Part shown: positions 1 through 7,165 of the stretch, one piece after another
How the letters are laid out: every line of letters begins with the position of its first letter
Numbering within the stretch: the stretch's first letter is position 1
NCBI GenBank assembly: GCA_905199285.1
Contig: CAJKFZ010000049.1
Span: 1-13,959 of the forward strand
Length of the DNA stretch: 13,959 nt
Reading direction: 5' to 3'
From: an uncultured Ruminococcus sp.
GTDB taxonomy: Bacteria; Bacillota; Clostridia; Oscillospirales; Ruminococcaceae
Notes under the pieces: generated by a model
The model's input: the letters and a program-made list of their open reading frames with translations, nothing else
Databases searched by the model: none
What the model was told of the DNA's origin: nothing
Position numbers and translations under genes: made by a program

Positions 1-14
1 ATATTTATCAGAAT

Positions 15-48
15 CACCGGATTTTCAAAATAATTCCGGTGCTTTTTT
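15..48 (+). terminator. Rho-independent terminator of an off-window gene
   Basis: A 7-bp perfect stem (CACCGGA at 15-21, TCCGGTG at 35-41) is followed by six T at 43-48. It reads as an intrinsic terminator on the plus strand. It probably ends a gene lying left of the window and insulates the ABC-F gene that follows. Confidence 0.8.
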
Positions 49-86
49 GTTTCATTTTACAGATTCATTTTCTTTAGTAAAAGCGC

Positions 87-115
87 TTGATTAAAACTAT
101 TTTTTATGGTATTAT
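87..115 (+). promoter_or_regulatory. Sigma-A-type promoter of the ABC-F gene
   Basis: TTGATT (87-92) and TATTAT (110-115) are separated by 17 bases. A TGg triplet at 107-109 gives an extended -10. The AGGA ribosome binding site (135-138) and ATG (148) follow, so the leader would be short, about 25 nt. Confidence 0.65.
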
Positions 116-147
116 TATGATGAATATTTAATAAAGGAAGAAACATT

Positions 148-2073
148 ATGCTTGCAAGCCTTATCAATATAAATAAATTTTATAACGGAAACCAGCTTCT
201 CCGCAATATATCGCTGACCATTGACGAAACTGACAAGATCGGTCTTGTCGGAAACAACGGCTGCGGAAAATCAACTCTGCTGAAAATTCTGACGGGAAGC
301 GTCGAGCCGGACAGGTTCACTGAAAAAGACGGCATTGTCTCCCTCGCTTCAAAAACGACTATCGGCTACCTTGAGCAGATGGGCGGACTCAACTCCGAAA
401 GTACAGTAATAGATGAGATGAGAAGCGTATTTTCTGCGGTTTACAGAGCAATAGATCGCCTGCGTGAGATCGAAGTCGAAATCGGAATGGACGACAACTC
501 CTCAGCGGATGAATATCAGCAGCTCTCATCGTGGCTCGAAGCTAACGACGGCTACAACGTTGATGTTAAGATACGAATGATACTTAACGGAATGGGATTT
601 TCGGAGGAAGAACTTTTACGCAATATATCAGGATTCAGCGGTGGCGAGAAAACACGTCTCTGCATCTCAAAGCTTCTTCTGGAAGAACCGAATCTGCTTA
701 TCCTCGACGAACCGACAAACCACCTCGACTTCAAGACCATTATGTGGCTTGAGGATTACCTCAGATCCTACAAAGGAGCAGTTCTCATAGTTTCCCACGA
801 CCGTTATTTTCTGGACAGGTTATGCACATCAATATGTGAAATAGAAAGAGGTATTTTAACCAGATATAAGGGCAATTACTCAGCTTTCGTCCGTCAGCGT
901 GAGGAAAATGACGCACGCCGTGAAAAAGAGTATGAGATACAGCAGAAGCAGATCGCTCACATGGAGGAATATGTGGCGAAAAATCTCGTTCGTGCCTCAA
1001 CCACAAAAATGGCTCAGAGCCGCCGAAAACAGCTTGAAAAAATGGAACGCATCGAGAAACCGACGCACGATACTAAGTCCGCAAAAATCAGGTTTACATA
1101 CGCCGTTGAGCCGCCGATAGATATTCTGAAAGTAAAAAATGCCGATATCTCCGTCGGCGAAGGTCCAAACCGAAAAACTCTTGTAGACGATATAAGCTTC
1201 GATGTTCGCAGAGCCGAAAAAATTGGAATTATCGGCGATAACGGAATCGGAAAATCCACACTTCTGCGTATCATTCAGGAACAGCTCCCGCATAAGGGTA
1301 TCGTCCGCTGGAACAGCAATATTAAAATCTCCTACTTTGAACAGGAGGGCACGAATCTGAACCGTGAGCTTTCTGTTATGGAAGAGCTTCACAGCCGCTA
1401 TCCGTCTATGTCCGAACTTGAGGTGCGAAGCCTTCTTGCTCAGGTAAGACTGGTAGGAGAGAACGTTTTCAAAGAGACTGGAGTCATCAGCGGCGGCGAA
1501 CGTGCAAAGCTATGTTTCGCCATTATGATGCAGGAACACGGCAACGTTCTCATACTTGACGAACCGACGAACCACCTCGATCTATCGTCAAAAGAAGCCA
1601 TTGAAGAAGCTCTTGAAGAATATACCGGAACTATCATTTTCGTATCGCACGACCGTTATCTTCTCAGCAAAATAGCCGACCGCCTTATTGAGCTTACTAA
1701 CGGCGGATTCCGTCTCCACAACTATGGCTTCGAGAAGTATCTTGATGTTCTCCGTGAAGAACAAGCCGAGCAAAAGCGTATTGCCGACGCTGAAAAATTT
1801 GCCCGAAACGCAGAAGCAGCGAAAGAAAAATCAGTAAAGAATTATCGCAGCAAACAGCAGAGAAGCGCTGATGCAGCAAGGAAAAACGAGATGCGCCGTC
1901 TTGAAAAGGAAATAGACGAGCTTCAGTTAAAAATTGATTTCCTTACTGAAGAAATAGGCAAAGCGGAAGTTTACAGCGATTACGAGCTTATGAACAGCAA
2001 ATGCCTTGAAATCGAAAATCTGAAGCAAAAAATAGACGAAAATTTCGAGCTTCTTATCGAACTCGATCAATAA
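148..2073 (+). CDS. ABC-F family ribosome-associated ATPase (YdiF/Uup-like)
   Basis: This is a cytoplasmic soluble ABC protein with two nucleotide-binding domains and no membrane segment, the layout of ABC-F translation factors that act at the ribosomal E site. In domain 1, Walker A GNNGCGKS is at 35-42, signature SGGE at 164-167, Walker B ILDEPTNHLD near 185-194 and the switch His in SHDR near 217. A basic, helical linker (about 240-310) corresponds to the tRNA-contacting arm. Domain 2 has GDNGIGKS at 363-370, SGGE at 448-451, ILDEPTNHLD near 469-478 and a His near 501. Residues about 535-635 are highly charged and helical, predicting a C-terminal coiled coil as in YdiF/Uup. At 641 aa it matches that housekeeping class better than the shorter antibiotic-resistance ABC-F proteins. 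The ATG has AAAGGAAG 8-12 nt upstream. The family is certain; the subtype and any stress role are inferred. Confidence 0.93.
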   Translation: MLASLININKFYNGNQLLRNISLTIDETDKIGLVGNNGCGKSTLLKILTGSVEPDRFTEKDGIVSLASKTTIGYLEQMGGLNSESTVIDEMRSVFSAVYRAIDRLREIEVEIGMDDNSSADEYQQLSSWLEANDGYNVDVKIRMILNGMGFSEEELLRNISGFSGGEKTRLCISKLLLEEPNLLILDEPTNHLDFKTIMWLEDYLRSYKGAVLIVSHDRYFLDRLCTSICEIERGILTRYKGNYSAFVRQREENDARREKEYEIQQKQIAHMEEYVAKNLVRASTTKMAQSRRKQLEKMERIEKPTHDTKSAKIRFTYAVEPPIDILKVKNADISVGEGPNRKTLVDDISFDVRRAEKIGIIGDNGIGKSTLLRIIQEQLPHKGIVRWNSNIKISYFEQEGTNLNRELSVMEELHSRYPSMSELEVRSLLAQVRLVGENVFKETGVISGGERAKLCFAIMMQEHGNVLILDEPTNHLDLSSKEAIEEALEEYTGTIIFVSHDRYLLSKIADRLIELTNGGFRLHNYGFEKYLDVLREEQAEQKRIADAEKFARNAEAAKEKSVKNYRSKQQRSADAARKNEMRRLEKEIDELQLKIDFLTEEIGKAEVYSDYELMNSKCLEIENLKQKIDENFELLIELDQ

Positions 2074-2163
2074 ACACCTTTTGTACAAGTCCACGATTTT
2101 TCAGTCAAGCTATATTTAACATTTGTCGTAAATTACCAAAAATCACTTTTACTGAAAAAACTA

Positions 2164-2192
2164 TTGAAAAAAAGCAGGAAATGTGTTATAAT
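2164..2192 (+). promoter_or_regulatory. Near-consensus promoter of scfA
   Basis: TTGAAA (2164-2169) and TATAAT (2187-2192) are spaced exactly 17 bases, with a TGt extended -10 at 2184-2186 and A-rich DNA upstream. This is the best promoter match in the window and predicts strong constitutive sigma-A transcription starting near 2199. The leader to the scfA ATG would be about 29 nt. Confidence 0.85.
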
Positions 2193-2227
2193 GGTGTAAA
2201 TTAATTTTGCATTGGGAGGGAAATAGA

Positions 2228-2365
2228 ATGAAACATATCAAGACTATCAACAAGGCTAACCTTAAAGAGTCTGCTCAGAAGGGCGGATGCGGTAAGTGCC
2301 AGGCTTCATGCCAGTCTGCTTGCAAGACTTCTTGCACTGTTGCTAACCAGAAGTGCGAGAGATAA
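2228..2365 (+). CDS. scfA: SCIFF ranthipeptide precursor (six cysteines in 45 residues)
   Basis: The translated peptide is exactly 45 residues, begins MKHIKTINKANLK and carries six cysteines at 21, 24, 28, 32, 36 and 43. This is the signature of the SCIFF family, the near-universal RiPP precursor of Clostridia. The N-terminal part acts as leader. The Cys-rich C-terminal half is the core, which the neighbouring radical SAM enzyme cross-links through thioether bonds. Published work on thermophilic SCIFF peptides, as I recall, places a link between Cys32 and Thr37; both residues are present here at those positions. A very strong Shine-Dalgarno (GGGAGGG, 2214-2220) lies 7 nt before the ATG, and the promoter is near-consensus, so high expression is expected. 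The gene is short enough to be missed by length-filtered gene calling. The biological role of mature SCIFF is not settled; a signalling role has been proposed for ranthipeptides. Confidence 0.95.
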   Translation: MKHIKTINKANLKESAQKGGCGKCQASCQSACKTSCTVANQKCER

Positions 2366-2407
2366 TTGTAACTGTAAAGCTTAATACAGTTTATTAAAGA
2401 CTCGTTC

Positions 2408-2440
2408 GGGGCGGTATTGTTTAATACTGCCTCAATTTTT
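2408..2440 (+). terminator. Intercistronic terminator-like hairpin between scfA and scfB
   Basis: Bases 2408-2418 pair with 2423-2433 (11 bp, two of them G-T wobbles) around the four-base loop GTTT. The tract AATTTTT follows (2434-2440). It has intrinsic-terminator form and sits after the scfA stop and just before the scfB ribosome binding site. With no convincing promoter in the remaining gap, it most likely acts as a partial terminator that lets a fraction of transcripts read into scfB. Confidence 0.7.
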
Positions 2441-2443
2441 ATG

Positions 2444-2448
2444 AAAGG
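2444..2448 (+). promoter_or_regulatory. Ribosome binding site fixing the scfB start
   Basis: AAAGG lies 10 nt before the ATG at 2459. The longer open frame would begin with TTG at 2417, but that codon overlaps the stem and loop of the terminator hairpin and has no Shine-Dalgarno. The ATG at 2441 likewise lacks one. Confidence 0.65.
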
Positions 2449-2458
2449 TTTGTTTAAT

Positions 2459-3826
2459 ATGATACATAAATACAAGCTCAACGGCTTAAATATCGTTCTT
2501 GATGTAAACAGCGGCGGAGTTCATCTTGTGGACGAGCTTACATATGATCTTCTTGATAATGTCGAGCCTCCTTTCGACGAAAAATGTCCGGAAAAGGTCA
2601 TCAAAAAGCTTTCTAAAGTCTATGCAAAAGAGGATATCGAATCATGCTATGCTGAAATTGTCGAACTTTATAACGACAAAATTCTCTTCTCGCCTGATGA
2701 TTATGAGAAGTATGCGCAGTATTCCGTTGCTTCTCCGGTCAAGGCAATGTGCCTTAATATCGCTCATGACTGCAATTTAAGATGCAAATACTGCTTCGCC
2801 TCGACAGGCGATTTCGGCAAGGGACGCAAACTTATGTCCTTTGAAACAGGAAAGCACGCCATTGATTTTCTCCTAGAAAATTCCGGCGACCGTCCTAATC
2901 TTGAACTTGATTTCTTCGGCGGAGAACCGCTTATGAACTTCGATACCGTTAAAAAAATCGTTGAATACGCAAGAAGCCGTGAAGGAGAATACGGCAAGAA
3001 GTTCCGTTTCACTATCACAACTAACGGTCTGCTTCTTGACGATGATAAAATCGACTTCATCAACAAGGAAATGTCAAACGTCGTTCTCTCTATCGACGGA
3101 AGAAAAGAAATAAATGATTATTTCCGTGTTCGTGTTGACGGAAGCGGCTGTTATGATAAGATCCTTCCCGCTTTCAAAAAGCTGGTTGCCGGCAGAGGCG
3201 ATAAGGAATACTACGTTCGAGGCACATTCACTAACCGGAACACGGACTTCTCCGAGGACGTTTTCAGCCTTTATACCGAAGGTTTCGACCAGATCTCCGT
3301 TGAACCGGTTGTCGGTGATTCCGATGAATTTGCGCTCACCGAAAAAGACCTTCCGGCTGTTTTCAAAGAGTACGAAAATCTCGCCAACCGCATTCTCGAA
3401 AACGAGAAAAACGGCGGTAAATTCAATTTCTTCCACTTCATGATAGACCTTGACCAAGGCCCTTGCGCTATAAAACGACTTCGTGGATGCGGCTGCGGAA
3501 ACGACTATGTTGCCGTTACTCCCGATGGAGATATCTTCCCTTGCCACCAGTTTGTCGGTATTGACGAATACAAAATGGGCAACATTGACGAGGGTACTTT
3601 CGATCAGGATATGAAAGCTGATTTTGCGAAAGCTCACGTTTATTCCAAACCTGAATGTAAAAAATGCTGGGCTAAATTCTATTGCTCCGGCGGATGCAAC
3701 GCTAACAATTACCAGTATATGGGGGATATAAGGACTGCTCACAAGCTTTCATGTCAGCTTGAAAAGAAGCGTCTTGAGTGCGCTATCATGATGAAAGCTA
3801 TCAGAATGCTTGATTCCGCTGAATAA
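2459..3826 (+). CDS. scfB: SCIFF maturase, radical SAM/SPASM thioether-forming enzyme
   Basis: This 455-residue cytoplasmic enzyme installs thioether cross-links in SCIFF. Numbered from the ATG at 2459, the N-terminal ~90 residues (MIHKYKLNGLNIVLDVNSGG onward) match the peptide-binding RRE-like region typical of SCIFF maturases. The radical SAM CX3CX2C motif (CNLRCKYC) is at Cys105/109/112. An SFETG segment and an FFGGEP segment (near 153-157) fit SAM binding. The C-terminal SPASM/twitch region has cysteines at 336, 344, 346, 362, 400, 403, 409, 413 and 432, enough for two auxiliary [4Fe-4S] clusters. The length is normal for the family. It lies 93 nt after scfA, the precursor, and is probably read through an intervening hairpin. 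Neither a transporter nor a leader peptidase adjoins the pair, as is usual for SCIFF loci. Confidence 0.94.
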   Translation: MIHKYKLNGLNIVLDVNSGGVHLVDELTYDLLDNVEPPFDEKCPEKVIKKLSKVYAKEDIESCYAEIVELYNDKILFSPDDYEKYAQYSVASPVKAMCLNIAHDCNLRCKYCFASTGDFGKGRKLMSFETGKHAIDFLLENSGDRPNLELDFFGGEPLMNFDTVKKIVEYARSREGEYGKKFRFTITTNGLLLDDDKIDFINKEMSNVVLSIDGRKEINDYFRVRVDGSGCYDKILPAFKKLVAGRGDKEYYVRGTFTNRNTDFSEDVFSLYTEGFDQISVEPVVGDSDEFALTEKDLPAVFKEYENLANRILENEKNGGKFNFFHFMIDLDQGPCAIKRLRGCGCGNDYVAVTPDGDIFPCHQFVGIDEYKMGNIDEGTFDQDMKADFAKAHVYSKPECKKCWAKFYCSGGCNANNYQYMGDIRTAHKLSCQLEKKRLECAIMMKAIRMLDSAE

Positions 3827-3897
3827 CATCACGGCGACATCTTTCCAAAACTCAAATTATCATCGCACGAATGAAAAAATTTGTTTTCTGCAAAATC

Positions 3898-3932
3898 AAA
3901 AGGACGAACCCATTAAAAGTTCGTCCTTTTTT
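3898..3932. terminator. Bidirectional terminator between convergent scfB and folD
   Basis: A 12-bp perfect inverted repeat (3898-3909 with 3919-3930, core GGACGAAC/GTTCGTCC) has a 9-base loop. On the plus strand it ends in six T and would stop scfB transcription. On the minus strand it gives four T and would stop the M16-lgt-folD operon, whose last stop codon is at 3941. The 70 bases between scfB and the hairpin show nothing else. Confidence 0.88.
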
Positions 3933-3940
3933 GTTATTTG

Positions 3941-4807
3941 TTAATTATTCGATTTCTTTCCAGCCTGCTGAATTGCCGCTGTGAGAGTATTTTTCATAAG
4001 CATAGCAATGGTCATCGGTCCAACCCCACCCGGAACTGGAGTTATATAGGAAGCCTTCTTTTCAGCCGATTCAAACTCAACATCGCCGCAAAGCTTACCG
4101 TTTTCAAGTCTGTTCATGCCAACGTCAATAACGACTGCGCCCTCTTTGATCATATCGCCGGTAACAAAGTTAGCTCTTCCGACTGCTGCAACAAGAATAT
4201 CCGCATTAAGGCATATCTCCTTGAGATTTTTGGTTTTTGAATGACATATGGTAACAGTTCCGTTCTGGTGAAGAAGGAGCATAGCCATTGGCTTACCGAC
4301 AATATTGCTTCTTCCGATAACAACGCAGTTCTTTCCGGTTATATCAGTTCCTGTGCTTTCGATAAGTCTCATTACTCCGGCAGGAGTACATGGCAGGAAA
4401 GCGTACTCGCCTATCATAATTTTTCCGACATTTACAGCGTGGAATGCGTCTACATCCTTTGCAGGGGAAATTGCTTCTATAACGGTTTTCTCGTTGATAT
4501 GCGAAGGCAGCGGAAGCTGAACCAGAATTCCGTTCACCTTATCGTCACGGTTGAGAACATTGATAAGATCAAGAAGCTGCTCCTGAGTTGTGTTTTCATC
4601 AAGCGCATACTCATACGAATTGAATCCAACAGCCTCGCAAGCTTTTTTCTTATTGTTAACATAAACTCTTGATGCCGGATTATTTCCTACAATAACTACT
4701 GCAAGACCTATTTTAAGTCCCATTTCCTCTTTAAGTCTTGCTGCCTCTTCCGCAACCTCCTGTTTAACGCTTGCTGAAACGGCCTTTCCGTCAATGATCT
4801 GTGCCAT
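3941..4807 (-). CDS. folD: Bifunctional methylenetetrahydrofolate dehydrogenase/cyclohydrolase
   Basis: FolD interconverts 5,10-methylene-THF and 10-formyl-THF in the cytoplasm, feeding purine, thymidylate and formyl-Met synthesis. The 288 residues are the usual length. The catalytic YxxxK pair is Tyr49/Lys53 in SRVYVNNKKK. Other family blocks are VQLPLP (96-101), KDVDAFH (117-123), PCTPAG (139-144), the Rossmann nucleotide loop GRSNIVGKP (165-173) and PVPGGVGPMT (257-266). The gene is the last of the operon. An AAGGAGGA ribosome binding site sits inside the end of lgt and the two genes are separated by 2 nt, so they are probably translationally linked. Confidence 0.97.
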   Translation of the reverse strand: MAQIIDGKAVSASVKQEVAEEAARLKEEMGLKIGLAVVIVGNNPASRVYVNNKKKACEAVGFNSYEYALDENTTQEQLLDLINVLNRDDKVNGILVQLPLPSHINEKTVIEAISPAKDVDAFHAVNVGKIMIGEYAFLPCTPAGVMRLIESTGTDITGKNCVVIGRSNIVGKPMAMLLLHQNGTVTICHSKTKNLKEICLNADILVAAVGRANFVTGDMIKEGAVVIDVGMNRLENGKLCGDVEFESAEKKASYITPVPGGVGPMTIAMLMKNTLTAAIQQAGKKSNN

Positions 4808-4809
4808 AA

Positions 4810-5886
4810 TTATTTATCCTCCTTAGAAATTTTGTCATCATTATTTTCAGTTTCCTCTTCATTATCATCCTCATCGTCAAGAATGCCTGAAAAAGAATCT
4901 TCGTCCTCATCGTCGATATCGTCAAGCGGTATTCCGATATTTTTCTGCTGAGCTTTCGAGAGCATTGTTCTTGCCTCTTCCGTATTTACATACAGAACGA
5001 AACTTTCCCTGTCTCGACGATATCTCGACATTATCACTATCTGAGTTATTACCGCAGCGACAACTATAATGCCCGAAAGTATCTGTGAAACTTTCAGCTC
5101 GCCTATCATAAGGCTGTCTGTACGGAGCTGTTCAACAAAGAATCTCTCTGCACCGTACCACGTAAGATACATAAGAAAAATCTGTCCGTCATATTTTCTG
5201 CGCTTTGAGAACCAAGCAAGAACCACAAATCCGAGCAGACACCAGAGCGATTCATACAAAAAGCACGGATGAACCATTTTTAACGGATCAAGCTCAATGC
5301 CTTTCTGGTACATATCGCCGTCGAGGTAAAGCGAATTCTGAGTTATCTGCTGCTGAATCCTTCCGCCTGTCATACCAAGGAAGAAGTTGGTGTTAGAGCC
5401 ATAAGCTTCCTGATTAACGAAGTTGCCCCATCTGCCTATTCCCTGACCGATGAGAAATCCAATCGACGCTATATCAAGCATTGGAAGCATTTTTATTTTC
5501 CTGATCTTACATATGAGAAGACCGACAGCCAATGCCCCGATAATACCGCCGTAAATGGCAAGACCTCCGTTACGGATATTGATTATCTCCTTGAAATCGC
5601 CTTTATATTCGCTCCAGTTAAAGACGACATAATAAATTCTTGCGCCGAGTATTCCGCCGATAATTCCTCCAAGAACAGCGTCTATCGCTTTATTTGAGTC
5701 TATTCCGAAACGTTTCATTTTTGGGAAGCAATAGAGAAATGCAAGCAGCAGTCCAAGCGTTATAAGAATTCCGTACCACTGTATCTCCATGTTTCCGATT
5801 TTGAAAGCTGTCGGGTTTATGTGAAAAACCCACCCAAGTTTCGGGAATTCTATTTGCGTTGCATCAGCGATCCTTTCAACTGTCAT
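4810..5886 (-). CDS. lgt: Prolipoprotein diacylglyceryl transferase with acidic C-terminal tail
   Basis: Lgt moves diacylglycerol from phosphatidylglycerol to the lipobox cysteine of prelipoproteins in the membrane. The signature GRWGNFVNQEAYG is at 151-163 (Arg152 equivalent to the essential Arg143 of E. coli). NGGLAIYGG (107-114), HPCFLYE (206-212) and YGAERFFVEQLRTDSL (244-259) are also present. About seven membrane segments fit, the first near 36-54 and the last near 266-287. The protein is 358 residues against roughly 260-290 for typical Lgt. The excess is a cytoplasmic tail from about 290, whose last 38 residues contain about 21 Asp/Glu. The start lies 1 nt after the TGA of the preceding M16 gene, with a GGGGG-containing ribosome binding site. 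Function is certain; the role of the tail is unknown. Confidence 0.96.
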   Translation of the reverse strand: MTVERIADATQIEFPKLGWVFHINPTAFKIGNMEIQWYGILITLGLLLAFLYCFPKMKRFGIDSNKAIDAVLGGIIGGILGARIYYVVFNWSEYKGDFKEIINIRNGGLAIYGGIIGALAVGLLICKIRKIKMLPMLDIASIGFLIGQGIGRWGNFVNQEAYGSNTNFFLGMTGGRIQQQITQNSLYLDGDMYQKGIELDPLKMVHPCFLYESLWCLLGFVVLAWFSKRRKYDGQIFLMYLTWYGAERFFVEQLRTDSLMIGELKVSQILSGIIVVAAVITQIVIMSRYRRDRESFVLYVNTEEARTMLSKAQQKNIGIPLDDIDDEDEDSFSGILDDEDDNEEETENNDDKISKEDK

Positions 5887-5887
5887 A

Positions 5888-7165
5888 TCAGGTTTCCCCC
5901 TTTATCACGGAAAGCACCGTTTTATCCTCACAAAGTTCATTTTTGATAAATTCATAAACGTCCCCGCTTGTAAGTTCTGAAAGAACATTTATGGTATCAT
6001 AAGGCGAAACTCCGTCCATATGAGCATTAATGAGAAGATTTGCAACAGCTTCAACGTTGTTAAGTTCTCTTATAAGCGAACCGTAGGTAGATTTTTTAAT
6101 TCTTGCGAAATCTTTTTCATTCAGTCCGTCAGCAATAATTCTGCCTATTTCGTCGGCAAGATTCTGGCGAACTATCTCCGGCTTATCCGATTCACCGCTG
6201 AAAATCACCGTAAAATAGCCGTCACCGTAGAAAACCTCTGAAGCGAAGCTGGAATTTATAATTTCTTCATCAAGAAGCTTTTTATACATATCAGTTGAAG
6301 CGTCGGTAAGCATAGAAGCGGCAATAGATGCTGCCATAGTCTTTTTGAGTCTCTCCATACCGGAGCAGCTTGCGCACTTGTATCCTATGCTGAAAAGAGT
6401 TGCGCCTACCGGCTGATTCTCGTAAATTTCAGGAGTAACGATGCTCTCAGGTTCATCCGGAAAAACGGTTTCCAACCCCTTATCCTCACATGGTTTAAGG
6501 CAGTCATCGCATATCGCCAGAACCTCTTCCGCCTTGATATTTCCGGCAATGGAAAGAACCATGTTGTTGAGGTTATAGAACGTATAATAGCACTTATAAA
6601 GCAATTCAGCGTCTATCTGAGCAATGCTTTCAACCGTTCCGGCTATGTCTATCTTAACGGGATGATTATGATACATTCCACGAAGAAGATTAAAGAAAAG
6701 TCTCCAGTCAGGATTATCGTTAGTCATTTTTATCTCCTGACCAATTATCCCCTGTTCCTTATCGACAGTTGCCTGAGTAAAATACGGTTTCTGTACGAAA
6801 TCGAGCAATATTCTTAAAGATTCCTGATAATTCTTAGAGCAGTTGAAAAGATAGCAGGTTTTGTCAAACGAAGTAAATGCGTTGCCGCTTGCGCCTGTTT
6901 TGGCATAAAGCTCGAACACGTCGCAATCCTCATTCTCGAAAAGCTTATGCTCAAGGAAATGAGCTATTCCCTCAGGAACAACAGTATAATCCTCATCGTC
7001 ACGCATTTTGAACATGGTGTTTACCGAGCCGTATTTTGTTCCGAAAAGAGCCTCAACGCTGCTGAAACCGGGCATTTCGCAGATATAAATATCAAGACCG
7101 CTTTTATGCTTAACATGGATACAGCTATCGCCAGTACGTTCACTTTTAATAATATTTTTTTCCAT
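5888..7165 (-). CDS. M16 family zinc metallopeptidase (YmfH-like, catalytic subunit)
   Basis: The 425-residue protein carries the inverted zinc motif HxxEH as HFLEH at 69-73, with Glu144 in EQGIIGQEI as the likely third zinc ligand about 70 residues later. FENEDCDVFE and GASGNAFTSFDKTCY follow, as expected of the M16 (pitrilysin/processing-peptidase) fold. No signal peptide or membrane segment is seen, so it should be cytoplasmic. Its start overlaps the stop of the upstream M16-like gene by one base (TAATG), with GGAGG before it, implying stoichiometric synthesis of a heterodimer. The pair corresponds to B. subtilis YmfF/YmfH. From memory, database naming ties these to 5-aminopentanol modification of EF-P; the substrate cannot be read from sequence. 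Peptide processing (compare AlbE/AlbF) is an alternative. Confidence 0.9.
   Translation of the reverse strand: MEKNIIKSERTGDSCIHVKHKSGLDIYICEMPGFSSVEALFGTKYGSVNTMFKMRDDEDYTVVPEGIAHFLEHKLFENEDCDVFELYAKTGASGNAFTSFDKTCYLFNCSKNYQESLRILLDFVQKPYFTQATVDKEQGIIGQEIKMTNDNPDWRLFFNLLRGMYHNHPVKIDIAGTVESIAQIDAELLYKCYYTFYNLNNMVLSIAGNIKAEEVLAICDDCLKPCEDKGLETVFPDEPESIVTPEIYENQPVGATLFSIGYKCASCSGMERLKKTMAASIAASMLTDASTDMYKKLLDEEIINSSFASEVFYGDGYFTVIFSGESDKPEIVRQNLADEIGRIIADGLNEKDFARIKKSTYGSLIRELNNVEAVANLLINAHMDGVSPYDTINVLSELTSGDVYEFIKNELCEDKTVLSVIKGET

Noticed and set aside
148..2073. ABC-F gene as an antibiotic-resistance or SCIFF exporter gene
   Set aside because: It has no membrane segments, and its 641-residue length with a C-terminal coiled coil fits the housekeeping translation-factor class, not an exporter or a typical resistance ABC-F.
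3074..3742. Long (222-codon) open frame antisense to scfB
   Set aside because: It lies wholly within the firmly identified maturase gene, has no ribosome binding site and encodes no recognisable motif. It arises from the codon bias of the sense gene.
4241..4672. Plus-strand 143-codon frame opposite folD
   Set aside because: FolD motifs run through the whole region in the other strand. The antisense translation has no domain and no start signal.
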